This document shows, piece after piece, positions 1-13,200 of a stretch of DNA of 64,000 bases. The number at the start of each line of letters is the position of its first letter. Positions within the stretch are counted from its first letter, which is position 1. The stretch spans positions 1-64,000 of the forward strand of contig JAULBX010010767.1 of the NCBI GenBank assembly GCA_032358255.1. Direction: 5' to 3'. The notes beneath the pieces are model-generated. The model was not told where the DNA came from. It made no database searches and was given only the letters and a program-made list of their open reading frames with translations. This stretch comes from Heterotrichella gracilis (taxonomy: Eukaryota > Sar > Xanthophyceae > Tribonematales > Xanthonemataceae). Both the position numbers and the translations under genes were made by a program.

Positions 1-937
1 CCCCAATTTGGGGGGTGAAATACGACCTCGACAAACCCTGGTAATTTCCTACTGTAGGCCATTTGGCAGTGCGATAAGTATGTACCAAAACCCTAGCGAA
101 GGGCAAATAGGCCTACACTGTAGTCCCTGTTGGGCCAATACAGTTTTGGCCATACATACCCGAATTTCCAAGTTTAATCAACGTAGACGCTTGTGATATG
201 TGTCAGGGACATATTTTCCCTGTCTTTCTTCTTGTAAAGTGCGCGTTTTGGTTTTTTGCTTTCTTCTCGTTTAAAACCGGTTCTTGGCCTTGTTGTTGCC
301 CTGGACTGTGTGTGGACTGCCAAATTCCCTCTCCTATCCGTCTGCTTGCTCTGTTTTCGTCTTTTTACCTCCTTCGTCTGCACACTTTCTTCTCAGGAGC
401 CCTGACAGGGGCATTTTCCGCTTATTCGGCACCAATTTTCGAACATGGAGTATATCGTTAAAATCAGATTACGATAATGCCATTAATAATGCCATTAATT
501 GGCCCTTATCCGTAAGCTGAGAAAGCGCTGTAGTGTTTATCATCCGCGCTGTGCGACAAAACCTTGTACCTGTTAAGCCCAGGGCTGGTCTGTTCGAGCT
601 TGTGCAGTGTGGCCACCTCATTGTGCCCTGCGAGAAAGGAGGGCATCCAAAAACGTGATCCCAATTCCTGTGCAACCTGGTGACAAGTCCTCGCACAGCC
701 CTGCACAGCCCTGCACAGCGCATCAGCGTTTGTGGGCAGGAAACTTCCTTCGATACGCTGTGGGCAGGCTGTTGACATGAGCTTATAAGTGAGGCAGCAC
801 TGGCCCAGTGACTGGGCAACCCGTTCAGCCCACGGTCCCTTCCAACGTCGCAATAGCAGCCACTTGCAAGCGGCCTTGGACCGGCAGCGGTCGATTGAAT
901 GGTCAGACCGCTTTCCAGCCCTCACAGCCTCTTTTCA
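1..937. other. Upstream flank of the copper transporter; no gene seen
   Basis: No reading frame here looks coding. The segment begins with the 13-base palindrome CCCCAATTTGGGG at the window edge and has a T-rich stretch at about 220-380. The last 150 bases must hold the promoter and 5' leader of the copper transporter. I looked for GTAC cores of copper-response elements. I saw only two, which is no more than chance, so copper control cannot be argued from this sequence. Confidence 0.5.
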
Positions 938-3900
938 ATGCTGCGGCTTTGGGTCGCACTGACCCTGGTTGCGACATGCCTTGGGCATGAGGGTGTGGAC
1001 CACTCCACTGCTGCTAGCCCTACAGCTTCCGCAACAGAAACCACTGCAGTAAACAAGTGCTATGCGTCTCCAGAGCTTGACAGCTGCAGGACGTACAAAC
1101 AGCCGGACGCACACAGTCTTACGCACGTGCAGGAGATCTGTGCAGCCCAGACCAGCTTGGTGGGATGCACTCTTTGGCGGCAGTGTGAGGTACGACACGT
1201 TGCAAAATGGTGCACTGATGTCGACACGCTAGCTGCTACTGTGTCTTGTTAGTCTGTTTGGAGGGTGACGTTTTTTGGGCAGTGCTTACTCACCCCGCCA
1301 GTCACCGCTGCCCATGCACGGCTTATCCGGGAGACCAAGAACCTTGGACGGCAATATAGAGGTTGACAGCCCACATAGGGGCAACGAAATGTGTTACGGT
1401 GCATACTTCACGACTTCAAGTAACTTGGCAGCTGTGTTTTGCAGACCTGACGTACTTCGAGCTAGTTGATGCACCTAGCCAAAACAGTACTGCCACCTAG
1501 GGACAGCACTCTAGCAGGTTCACAACCCTGTCTCACTTGCTGCATGCCGTGCATACCACCCAGTGCCAAACCCTGGTGTGGTCCCACCCCACCTCCATTT
1601 TTCCTGCAGGATGGCGGTGCTGTCAACAGCAGCAGCTTGTGCTCCCCCTTCAGCCTGTTGGGCAACCTGTGCCAGGAACAGCCCAGCCTGGAGGAGTGCA
1701 GCCACTACAGTGAACTGTGTGGCGCCAATTCTGTGGTACAGCAGTGCACCAGCCAGGCGCCGGCGCTGGGCAGGGCGTTCACCACAGACTACGCCACCAG
1801 CGCAGTGCTCAAGATGTGCGACGAAATGTACATGTGGGGCTGCAGCGACTGCACCTCCACCACCAGCTGCCTAGACCCGCTGCAGTCGCTTTCGAAGCTG
1901 TGTGTGGGTGCGTGCCCAACCCAAAGGACACACCCCCTGCCACGAGTGCTACACCTGCCACAGTGCCACACCTGCCCTTCCTAGTATCTGATAGCTGCAA
2001 CTGACCTTGATTTTTATCGCTGCATAACTTTATCGATTTTGGCAGCAGTGTGTACCTTGTCCCTTTCCATGTTGTGCTGCACCCGCCACTGCCCTGTCCT
2101 GAGCCGTGTGCCTGAATTCGCAGCCATGCCTGAGATGTCCGAGTGCCCCACTTTCAACACCTGGTGCCAGTCAACAAACACCACCTTCCTGCGCGTGTGT
2201 GGGCTGGACACATGGCCGTACGATGAGGTCGTCGCGAATGCCCCTGCCCCTGCACCGGACTCAGCCCCTGCACCCGCCCCAGTCTCCTCCGTGCACCTTC
2301 ATGAAGCAGACCACGGGGCTGGCATTGCCCCGTCGCCCTCCGCCTCTCCTGCTTGCCTCTCTGACCCCTCCAAGCCACCTTGTGCCACCTACCAGCTCAG
2401 CGACAGCCAGGCGGCGCAGGACATCCAGGGCATGTGCACTGCTATGCCCTACATGGTTGGTTGCACGCTGTGGAACCAGTGCAAGGTGGGTGGCACTCCT
2501 TGACCTGCCAGATATGCCTGTCCTTTACTGCATATCAAAGAGGTGACTGGGTGGAAAGGTGGGAATGCGTCGCGAACCCGGTTGTTAATGCACTGCGCCT
2601 ACAATACAGGCTGGCGTGTGCTGCTACCTTCCATGATTGGTCTCGGCAATGTCACGCCAGCCTTGGCTTGTCCCCTGTTATCCTCTGCCCGGTCCCCAGC
2701 CTTCCACTCACGCCAGTCTCCACACTTGCAGACTGGCTCCGCCTCTGGCGCATACTGTGCGCCTTTCAGTGTGCTGGCCACCCTGTGCACCGACATGCCA
2801 GCCATGTCAGACTGCAGCAACTACAACACGCTGTGCGCAGCCAACACTATTGTGACCCAATGCTCTGCTGTCCCCGCCGCCCCCTCGAGCCCCCCCACCA
2901 TGGCCACCATGCAGGACGTGCTCACCATGTGCGCACAGATGTACATGCCGGGCTGCGAGGCATGCACCTCCACCACCAACTGCCCTGATCCCTTCACAGC
3001 AATGAGCAAATCGTGCTTGAGTAAGTCACTTCTGAACCCTTACCCCTGCCCCCTTGTTTTGCGTGATCCGGGCGTAGCCTGCAGGTAGCAGTTTGCCATT
3101 GCCAGTGCCTGGTCTGCAGCCGTGCACATGCACATGCTGTGCATGCAAATGCATTTTCTTTCATAAATCGTCTGTGCACTGCTTGCACAGCTGTTGTTGG
3201 CAACGCTCACTCGCGCAATGTGTCCACCGTGTAGGCATGTCCATGAGTGGCTGCAAGAACTTCACAACATTCTGTGGGGGCCCTGCTGCTGGCACCTTTG
3301 CAAAGCTGTGTGGTGCAACAGTGCAAACCAATGGCAATACCACAGAGGTGAGGATGATCCCCAAGTTATGCGTATGAACACGGATTATGAGTGGTCGTGT
3401 ACATGAAAAGGAGCCAAGGTTGGTAAGATGAAAATTTTAGGCATGTCGAGAATATGTAAACAAACACCTTTCCTCGCACATTCCTTTCCTAACTGTTCTC
3501 AGGGCTGTAAATATTAGAATGCAGCAGTACTAAATTGTTGCCATGCCATCTGATTTTGACCAGGCATATCTAAGTCTTCACCACTGCTGAACTCTCTGTT
3601 CTGCTGGGCTGGCATGTATACCTGAATCTCCTCTCACGTAGGTGACCCTGGCCGACACTCCCCCTGCCATGCGGATGTACCTCCACCAGAGCGTACGCGA
3701 TTACGTGCTGTTCAAGGGCTGGGTGCCGGAAAACAATTGGCAGTATGTGCTCACGTGCGTGGCATGCTTTGTGGCAGCTGTCCTCACGCAAGCGCTACAG
3801 GTGGGTGTCAACACATGACCATACAAGGACTGTGGCAGGGTGGCTTTGTGCCGCCTTTGTATGTTGACTGGTAGTGTGTCTGGAACATGACCTCCTTGCA

Positions 3901-5450
3901 GTGTCTTCTGTCCTGCCTGTACCTCTGGCTCATCCTTTGTGTGTGGGGCAGGGATGGCGCGCAGTGGTTGAGCTGCGCTGGGCCCTAGCGGAGAGGAAAC
4001 CTCCTGCGCCCCGCTCGCCTGCACTTCCCAGCGGCTGCGGCTGCGGGGGCAAGTGCGGGTCCAAGAACTGCTGCTGCCTGCCAGTGGTCATGGGCTGGGC
4101 GGTTGAATTGCCGCACAAGCCGCGCAAACGGAGGTTTCTTACCCGAGAGCAGTTTGCGCGCAACCGTGTGCGGGCTGGTTTCACATGTGCGTGCCCCCAT
4201 GTTCTGCTCGTATGGCCATGGGCAGTGGTTGTGCGCAATTCACATCTTGAGTCCTTTTGCTTTTGCGTAAGTATTTCATTGCAGATGATACAATCGCGAC
4301 GTCGTTTCCTTTCTGCAGGGTTCATCATGCTGCTTGACTACGCCCTGATGCTTGTGGCTATGACCTTCAACGTGACCATCATCCTATCCATCATCACCGG
4401 CCTGGCCACAGGCACACTGCTGTTTGGCAGCATGGGCGACCAGCAGGAGCCGGAGGATTATGATGGTGAGGGGGATACACAACCCCGCCATCCCATTACA
4501 TGCCTGGTCTGACCTGCATTAGCAACATGAAGCAAAATTGCAAAATGCACACAAGGTGGCATGTGGCTTCTCACGGTTGCTGCCTGGTGCCTCCTGCAGA
4601 ACATGACACTACCCACGCCAATCTGCTCTTCAACCCTAGCGCTGCCCCCTGGGACACGACCTCTCCACACCCAGTGATGGCCCCACTCGCGCAATCCTTC
4701 GCAAATGCCAAGGATTCTGACTGCACACCGTCCAGCATACCTCTGAACACAGGTGCGGGGATGGCTCCATGTGTAGGATATATATGTATCAATGGGCATG
4801 CTGATGACAGGCCCTTGCAGAAATTAGTTAGTAGCAAGCGTTCCAGCAATGCAGCATGTTAGCAATGAGCCCTGTGTTCGTTGCGCCAACTAGCCCTGTC
4901 CTGGCATGGTCTGTCCTGGCACTTGCATATGTAGCGGAGATGTCAATTGAAATTAGAAAGCAAGGTTACACGGCACCATCCTTGGAGATGTGCATGCTTT
5001 TGCTTTCCTGTAACATGCACAGATCAGTTACTTGTGTGATGTGTTGGCGAACCAGGTGATGTGAACAAACCTGCCAAGGGCGTGCCTGCGGTGCGCATTA
5101 GCACCCCCTGCGGCTGCTGCAAAACAGGGGGTGCATTGGTCCTGCCAGCCTTTAAGCACACTGCCAAGCGCGGCCACGATCCTGGAACCCCCGTCCTCCC
5201 CTCTCCTCCTTCCTCCACCTGTGACAGCGCAGCAGAGGAGCTCAATGGGCTGAAAGATGAAAGTTGCCCCTGTGGGGTCGACCCAGGGCCTTCTTGCTGT
5301 GCGGGTATGGCAAGTGGTGAGAAGGACGTGGCACTTACTGAGCCCATCCCGTCGTGCTGCGGGGGAGGCCGTGCAGGGGAAGCGCATCAGGGTGTTGAGG
5401 AGGAAGAAGAGGAGGAGTTGCCACCCTGCTGCAGGGGTAGATCAGTGTAA
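938..5450 (+). CDS. CTR-family copper transporter with a duplicated Cys-Met repeat ectodomain
   Basis: Imports Cu(I) across the plasma membrane, by homology to Chlamydomonas CTR1/CTR2. Ten exons: 938-1189, 1610-1907, 2124-2485, 2732-3020, 3235-3347, 3642-3800, 3952-4186, 4319-4465, 4600-4752, 5056-5450; 800 residues. The start at 938 gives a signal peptide (MLRLWVALTLVATCLG). The ectodomain (about residues 20-440) holds eight Cys-Met units of the type CxxMxxMxxC-x5/6-C, arranged as two four-unit modules joined by an Ala/Pro-rich linker. TM1 lies at about 455-490. TM2 carries the MxxxM copper motif (Met580/Met584) and TM3 carries GxxxG (Gly597/Gly601). The cytosolic loop has a dense cysteine cluster at Cys520-Cys533, and the tail (670-800) has CGCC, CPC and several CC pairs. 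It is far longer than plant COPT proteins (about 150 residues). Family assignment is firm; metal specificity and localisation are inferred. Confidence 0.9.
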
Positions 5451-5577
5451 TTTGGTGCCATGTTCAGAAGCGCGCTGGGTGGGTGTTTTCATGTGCCTAG
5501 GGTTGGCATGCAGCCCTCGAGGTGTATGGCAAGGTGACAACCCACCGGGTGTAGGCAGGGAAGTCGGTGGCCCCTGG

Positions 5578-5587
5578 TGTAATGTAA
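5578..5587 (+). promoter_or_regulatory. Polyadenylation signal, two abutting TGTAA copies
   Basis: TGTAATGTAA sits 128 bases past the copper transporter stop codon. TGTAA is the usual green-algal polyadenylation signal. A further TGTAA overlaps the stop codon itself (5446-5450) and is probably too early to be the functional one. Confidence 0.5.
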
Positions 5588-6635
5588 TGTTGTATTCAGT
5601 GAGTTTAGATTTGTCTCATTTTTGTCGCTGTGATTCCCCTGGCAGCGGTGGTTGACTCGTGTTCCAGGTCGGGTTACATGCCCAACCGCGGTTCTTGTAT
5701 TTTGTGCAAGACTAGTCTTAACATAGCATACAATAATTGTAACCTGGCGGTGCCCCCTAGCTAGTGCAAGCCAGACCAGTTTCCCTAACTCCGCCTCAAA
5801 AGTTTGTGCGTTCCATTTCTTTCCTTTTACCCACTGAAAGTGTCTGTTGGTCAAGCACTTTCGTGTTGGTTTTGGCATCATGAAGGAAGGATTTGAGATT
5901 GGCTTAGAGTCTAAAACATGTTCGAGCCTGTTCAACGCGGCGCCTTGCCACTTCAAGCAAGTGGAAGGCTGCAGATGTTTAGTCTTGCAGCAGGAAATGC
6001 CATTGGCAAGCCCAGTGGCTCAAAGCCTTGCACAGTTCCACCGCGGCAGCTTGCTTTGGATTCAAAGTTTGTCACTCAATTGAGGTTGGCAACAACAATG
6101 CTAGAATTTACAATCCACAGCGTTAACGTACAAATGTAATTTAATCAAAATCAAAGCCTGTCTGAGACATGTAACGTAGACTCCTTGGGAAGGATGGACA
6201 TAAATAGGGTTCTCCTGGTAAGGACCAGTTCAGTCCAGTGGAGTGGAATGACAACGTTGTTAACTAGTACTGGACCCCCTTGGTCCAGCCGGTCAATGGT
6301 CTCTACCACCGCCTCTCTGTGTTCCCTTTCTTTCTTTAAATTTGCATTAATTGCAGACTGTAGTAGATTGTACCTACCTAGTCTAGACCACAAAGTTTGC
6401 AACCAACAGGTCCTCAATCTAGGCCACAATTTGAAAAAACAAAATGAACCTCGAGCAAATAGGTACAAGCTACAAGCCTGACCACTGGAGTAAGTTTTCT
6501 AAATTTACTTACTAACACAACCTGCCTCCTCATCAGAACTCTGATTAATTATGGTTAAGGCCTTTCACACCAGATTTGTTTAAGCTCCGCAGCCGGCAGC
6601 CGGCGGAGCGGGGAGCCTGTCCCAGCCGGCGCAGA
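5588..6635. other. Intergenic region between convergent genes; no gene seen
   Basis: The copper transporter and the CHRD-like gene converge here. A 155-codon minus-strand frame at 5489-5956 and roughly 100-codon frames on both strands at 6151-6481 are open. None shows a known family, biased codon use or splice support, so I treat them as chance. Confidence 0.45.
6584..6609. repeat. GC-rich stem-loop just past the CHRD-like gene
   Basis: GCTCCGC at 6584-6590 pairs with GCGGAGC at 6603-6609, with further GCCGGC palindromic sequence in the loop. It lies about 27 bases beyond the stop codon of the minus-strand CHRD-like gene, so it would be in its 3' UTR. A role in RNA 3'-end formation or stability is only a guess. 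Confidence 0.35.
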
Positions 6636-7178
6636 TCACCGCAACTTGGTGGTCACCACGGTGGGCAGCTTTTTCTTGTACACGAAGAGGTTGGCCCGCG
6701 CTGCCCCGCTGTTCTTTGACCGTGTGCGCACGAGCAGATATGCATGGTTGTTAGCGAAGGCCTTTGCGGTGGCATCTGACAGGTTCACCACACCTCGCAC
6801 GATTATCGGCTTCTTGGTGCTGTCCACCATGCGTTTTTTAGAGCGGGTCACAATTTCATCCACCACCAGGCTTTTCTCGGGGAATGACTTCCCCGTCACC
6901 ACGCTTTTGAAGGTAAAGCCTGTCACATCCTTCAACCCGCTGATCGTGATGGCATAGGTGAGGCGGGTGCCGCTGAGGTGAACGGTGACAGTTCCCTTGG
7001 CCGCATTCTTCACGGGTGGCTTCACATTCTTTCCCAGCACTCTGCCAGATGCCCAATAAATACCAGTGGCTGGGATTGGCGTGGGGGTTTTGGGATGTGT
7101 AGTTGGCTTTGCTTTTGCTGCTGAGGCCACTGACGCAATAGCCATCAGCACGGATAGCAGGAGCGCAGCACGCGTCAT
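6636..7178 (-). CDS. Small secreted CHRD-domain-like protein
   Basis: One uninterrupted exon encoding 180 residues. The N-terminus MTRAALLLSVLMAIASVASA is a clear signal peptide with an AxA-type cleavage site. The mature part reads like a single CHRD (chordin-type) beta-sandwich domain, with a strand pattern near residues 62-80 (VTVHLSGTRLTYAITISGL) and a C-terminal NHAYLLVRTRSKNSGAARANL segment like the family's YVNVHT...GEIRGQ region. The typical HIH and GEIRGQ residues are not preserved, so this is a divergent member. The protein is very basic (many Lys/Arg), which would suit a cell-wall or extracellular-matrix protein. Function unknown; the CHRD assignment is moderate. Confidence 0.6.
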   Translation of the reverse strand: MTRAALLLSVLMAIASVASAAKAKPTTHPKTPTPIPATGIYWASGRVLGKNVKPPVKNAAKGTVTVHLSGTRLTYAITISGLKDVTGFTFKSVVTGKSFPEKSLVVDEIVTRSKKRMVDSTKKPIIVRGVVNLSDATAKAFANNHAYLLVRTRSKNSGAARANLFVYKKKLPTVVTTKLR

Positions 7179-8207
7179 GGTGGACCTGCATGCGAGAAAT
7201 TAACGCAATTATGGCATAGAGATGAAAGTGGCAGCCAGGAAAGCCCTTTAAGGGCTGTGTGCGTTTGTTGGGAGCAGGTTGACAGCAGTTTTGGTGGAGC
7301 TGGGGCTGGGCTCTGTACCAGTTGATGAGCCACCTAGTTTTGCAGCTTTCCAGTACACAACTGTTAGTCACGGTCCGCCACACATGTTTGTGAAGTGGCA
7401 AAACGTGCACCCTAGTATATTAGAACCTTGCTAGAACCCTAGTAACCAAACAAGATCAATGATTTTGTGGCATTGACGTGGCATCCATGGATTCGATGGG
7501 CAAGTGGGCAGTAGCAAGTTTGGATAACAACTATGTCGATAGCTTGCATCCGCCAAACAATACGCAACCAACATAAAACGTGAGTTGTTCAAATATACGC
7601 TGTTTTGGATGCAATGGAGTCCTACAAACAGCCAGCTGGCAGCAACGCTTTCAGGAACTCACGAGGCGTGATGTGCGATGCCACAGTGCACACTCGTGCC
7701 AATGCAGGACTTCAGGAAACGGCAATGGGTGTACCAGCAGTGGCAAGTCACCTATGGGGTAGGTATCTGCGTGGTAAACTCGGACCGCCTCGGGTAGCGC
7801 CGTTGTTTGCACTATTTGCTGGCTTTACCCACCAAAGTCTGGTCGCCTGCCTGCAGCGGAAACGCCTTGTGTAACCTTTCAAGCACAAGGTACAAGCGTC
7901 CCATTCACGTTTCACGCGCTGACCCTCTTGTATACAAGTCTACAAGTTGTTGAGGGTTTGGAGGACAGCAAGCTGCCTCTCAAAGAAAGGTTTATTCTCT
8001 GTGGTCTCCTTTGTCAGCTTTTTTGTGCTGCAGTTACTCGCCTGTCTGCGCTGCATCCTCGTTTTCGGTAATCTACCGTAGATTACCTACCTTCTCACTG
8101 ACAGGTTTAAATTCAAAAAATGGCGCCAGCTAGCTGGCCTGGGTGGGATAAGCTCTCCAAACTGTTGGGCAAACGCTCTTGAACTTCACTTGAAGTCCCA
8201 ACAGCTA

Positions 8208-8238
8208 TATCACATCATGTGATATGTGATATGTGATA
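8208..8238. repeat. Palindrome and tandem ATGTGATA copies upstream of PCNA
   Basis: TATCACAT at 8208-8215 and ATGTGATA at 8217-8224 form a perfect inverted repeat around one C. It is followed directly by two more TGTGATA copies ending at 8238. The half-site recurs as TTATCACAT at about 8286. Its position 110-140 bases before the PCNA start codon suggests a binding-site cluster, but I know no named factor for it. Confidence 0.4.
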
Positions 8239-8239
8239 A

Positions 8240-9741
<1,502 letters not shown>

Positions 9742-10288
9742 CAGTGTGGTAACAGGGCAGGTCATCGCTGCACAGGCACAGCCAGCAGCTGCCATTGCAA
9801 AGCTTTGCTGGGACGGGGTAGCCTGCTTTGGCCGGGGTACAACTGTCAGTATTTGGTTGCCATGGCGTGTGCCTTCATTTCAAACTGCAGTGTATGGGCA
9901 AAGGCAAAAGCACTAATCCTACGGACGCAGTGGGCAAAAGATACCCTGCAAATTGTCAAAATCAACATCCCTTTCCCCTCCAGGTTGCCAGCAAATGCAG
10001 GAGCCAATTTTCAGCACTATTGTACCGCTAGCTTTTTTCAAGACTAGTTTTGCTTGTATACCCTTACACAGGGAAGGTTTCCTTAGGTCAATGTGAACTG
10101 ATTGCTAGTGTGCTACCACGATACAATTGGCTTAAAGCACACAGCAATGCACCGATCAAACCATACTGTCTACTGCTTGTATTGCTCCTTTCAATTGAAC
10201 CAATCTCAAGTTATTACTCAAGTTCATGTGCACAATAACGCACGCGGATGCCAGTTGGCATGTTGACACACACGCACTTTCAGCAATC
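9742..10288. other. Intergenic region between convergent PCNA and arrestin genes
   Basis: No gene seen. The frames are short and without family resemblance. A minus-strand TGTAA lies at 10064-10068 and probably serves the arrestin-like gene. Confidence 0.45.
10064..10068 (-). promoter_or_regulatory. Candidate polyadenylation signal of the arrestin-like gene
   Basis: TTACA on the plus strand (TGTAA on the minus strand) lies 221 bases past the arrestin stop codon. It fits the green-algal signal, but no transcript supports it. Confidence 0.35.
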
Positions 10289-13200
10289 TTAACAAGCCTC
10301 CCTTTGAGGAGTCCTCAATATATCGGGTGGTGGGGCTAGGACCTCACTGGTAGGTGGGGGGGGCAAGTATCCCATCTGAGCAGGGTATTGGGGTGCATGC
10401 ATGCTCGGGCCAAAGGCCATGACGGTGTGCCCATCATCATCCGACCCATACCCCCCTTGCATCCCGTTGAGCAGCGGAGTGGGCAGGCTCGCTGCGGCAT
10501 CTGAATCGGCATACGTCCACTGCGCCTGCGGCTGGGCGAAAAAGTTATCCTGCAGGTACTGGGGAGGGAGCGGGGGGGCAGACGGCAGGCTGATCTCTGC
10601 GGGCCGAAACACCTGCAATAGGAGTGGCACACAACATTGCGTCACACCACCCAGAAACCATTTTCCCAACACCCTAAGGCTTATGGAATCGGTGGGGATG
10701 CAGGGACGCAATTGGACTACTCACAACGATTCGACTCCAAGTGGGTATGGTGCATCTTCACAATAAGCAGTTTTGGTGCCATTTGGTGTCACATCTACTT
10801 GACCAAATACTTGTCCTGGGACCATTATACAGAAATACCGTATTATAATGGTCCCAGGACAAGCATTTGAAATGGCTGCTTAAGAGGCAGCCTGGCTCAT
10901 GAGTGATCACTGAGATATGCACCTTCATCGTGCAGTTAATCATTTTTTAATAGCTTTGTTCTGCCAGAATGAATCAGCAGTCCTTAATGCACATTCGTAC
11001 AATCAACCTTCTGCATGCAGGCCCCCACAGCCTTGGATGCTGGGTGGTGCCATGTGTGGTGCAGCGCACCTGCGGTCTCCACTCCGGCGGCACCAGGTAT
11101 GTCTGCTGCGGCACCTGCGCCGTATAGATCTGCACCGGCAGGCTCAAGACCAGACTGGTGGTGCACCAGCCCTCTGGCACCAGTTCCAGCTCCACTTGGT
11201 AGTTGGTCTGCACATACTGGCCATGGGTGCCTGGCATGGCCTCGGCAGGGACACAGATCATCACCTGCCTGCAGGCACAGGGATGCAGGTGGTAAATGAA
11301 ACCATGTGTAGATGCTTGTGTTGGTTCACAACAAAAACTCCTAGCCCTCACACACAAACCAGCTGATGCCATGGCAATGCCGGGCATGCATTGCCTCGAT
11401 GCCAGTCAGCACATACATCACCAGTTGCTTCACAACACGAAGTCCTTGTTAAACGCTGTACATACCTGCCACCTGATTCCTGCACACTGAGGCCTGACTC
11501 CACTGACTGTGCCACCGTAGTGGAGGTGGAGGTCGAGTTGCCCCGCCCGCCCATTGCATTAAAACCTCCTGTGCACTGGTCGGCAGTCACGTGCAGCTTG
11601 CGGACCAAGCGCACCTGCAGGGGTTGGGTCCAACATCCAACATCATAGCAAGCGTTTTTATGTGCAATATATCAATGAAGCTAAGCTAAATATTCATTGT
11701 GACAGGAATGCGATACATGACAGCAAGAGTAATAAAGGTGTTGGATGTGTTTGACTTGTGCTGGCTCTTGCTCAGGGTATATAACTCGCCATCATTGGTG
11801 TTCTGTGAAGTTCCAGGACGCATGGTCCCTTCACCGATGCATGTCACGCTGCATGTGGCATGCTTCAATGCGGCTACTAAGGGACACTCTCGTTGGAGAT
11901 TCAAGCTACATCGTTCATTTGTTAAAGGCTTTACGAGCCACCCTCTGGTAGACTATCTGGTCACATGCAGGTAAACCCTTCTGTTGTGGAGTATAATGCA
12001 GCAACAACTATCCTGCATGGAAATTGTCCTTTGTTGTCACATAGCTGACACGCAATGAGGCCCTACCCCAAAGACTCCGCATTGCGTGGCAGCATTGCAA
12101 GCCAATATGTGTGCCTCAGCAATCGTCAGCACTGCATACCCACCCCAAACGGCACGCCTCGCAGCAGCCGCCTACACCACAGCCTGTTCCCCACCTTTGT
12201 TGCTTTGAACACCACCCTGGACTTGTTGGCCGCCTCCAGCGCAGCGTAAATGGGCTGCCCTGCGTAGTACCAGTTGCGGTCAACTGTGGCGCGTGCCTCA
12301 ACGTATCCCTGGCCGAAGCAGCAGCAGGTTGATATCTCTTGCGACTGTGAATATGAGGGGAATCAGGGTGAGTGAGGCGCTGTCAGCAGAAAGCAAAAAG
12401 CTGAAGGCACGTTGTTGCGATGGCTTGTTGTGGCTGGCTGTACCTGTGAGGTTGTCATCTGTTGCACTGCTGCTGGTGCCTGCTGGTAGATGGGCAGGTG
12501 CATGCTGTACTTAAGGTTGCTGCTGAACATTCCTTGCACCTCGCATACCGCCTTCACTTTAAACTGTATTTTAGCCCTGAAGGAGGGGGAGGAGGGGATT
12601 GATGTGGTTGCCTATGGCAGGTACGGTGCGGCGGGGTGCATGATGATTTTACAAGCACAAAGGTGACAAAGCCATGGCACAATAACTGCGTGCACCAAGA
12701 TACTTGACTAGAAATAGTGAATCATAGACTGCAAAACCGTCAACTAACAACACCAAGCAGCGCGAGCAGTTCAAAGACAGCATATGGTGCCACAGTACTG
12801 TGTACATGATGCCAGAGAGTTGCTCTGGTAAACAAGATGTGCAGCTCTTGCGATGATCTCAAAGGCTTTAATGATTTGTTTCTGCATCACCAAGAGCAAA
12901 ATGCTGTGTGCTGCAGAGTGCATTTATGCAAAATGCTGTGTGCTGCGTAACATTGCCGCAACTTCGTGAGTCTGAGTGAGTCTGAGTGATAAATACAACA
13001 CTCGTGAATGGATAGCTAAAGGTGCCTGCATGCTACTGGATTTTAAAACGCACAATAGCAGGAAATAGCCAACGGCAGGTTATTCAAGTTGCCTAAGTGT
13101 TAAGCATAATGCAAGTGATTCATATAAAAATTCCAAACATTGTGCGTCTCTGATGGTACACTGTGCACGTACGATATGCCCGCCTCGTGAGATACAAAGG

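Noticed and set aside
1-937. Copper-response elements (GTAC cores) before the copper transporter
   Set aside because: Only two GTAC tetramers occur, no more than expected by chance, so no copper regulon can be claimed.
5489-5956. 155-codon open frame on the minus strand after the copper transporter
   Set aside because: It lies over the transporter's 3' UTR, has no family resemblance or hydrophobic or charged pattern, and no splice partners. Long chance frames are common at this base composition.
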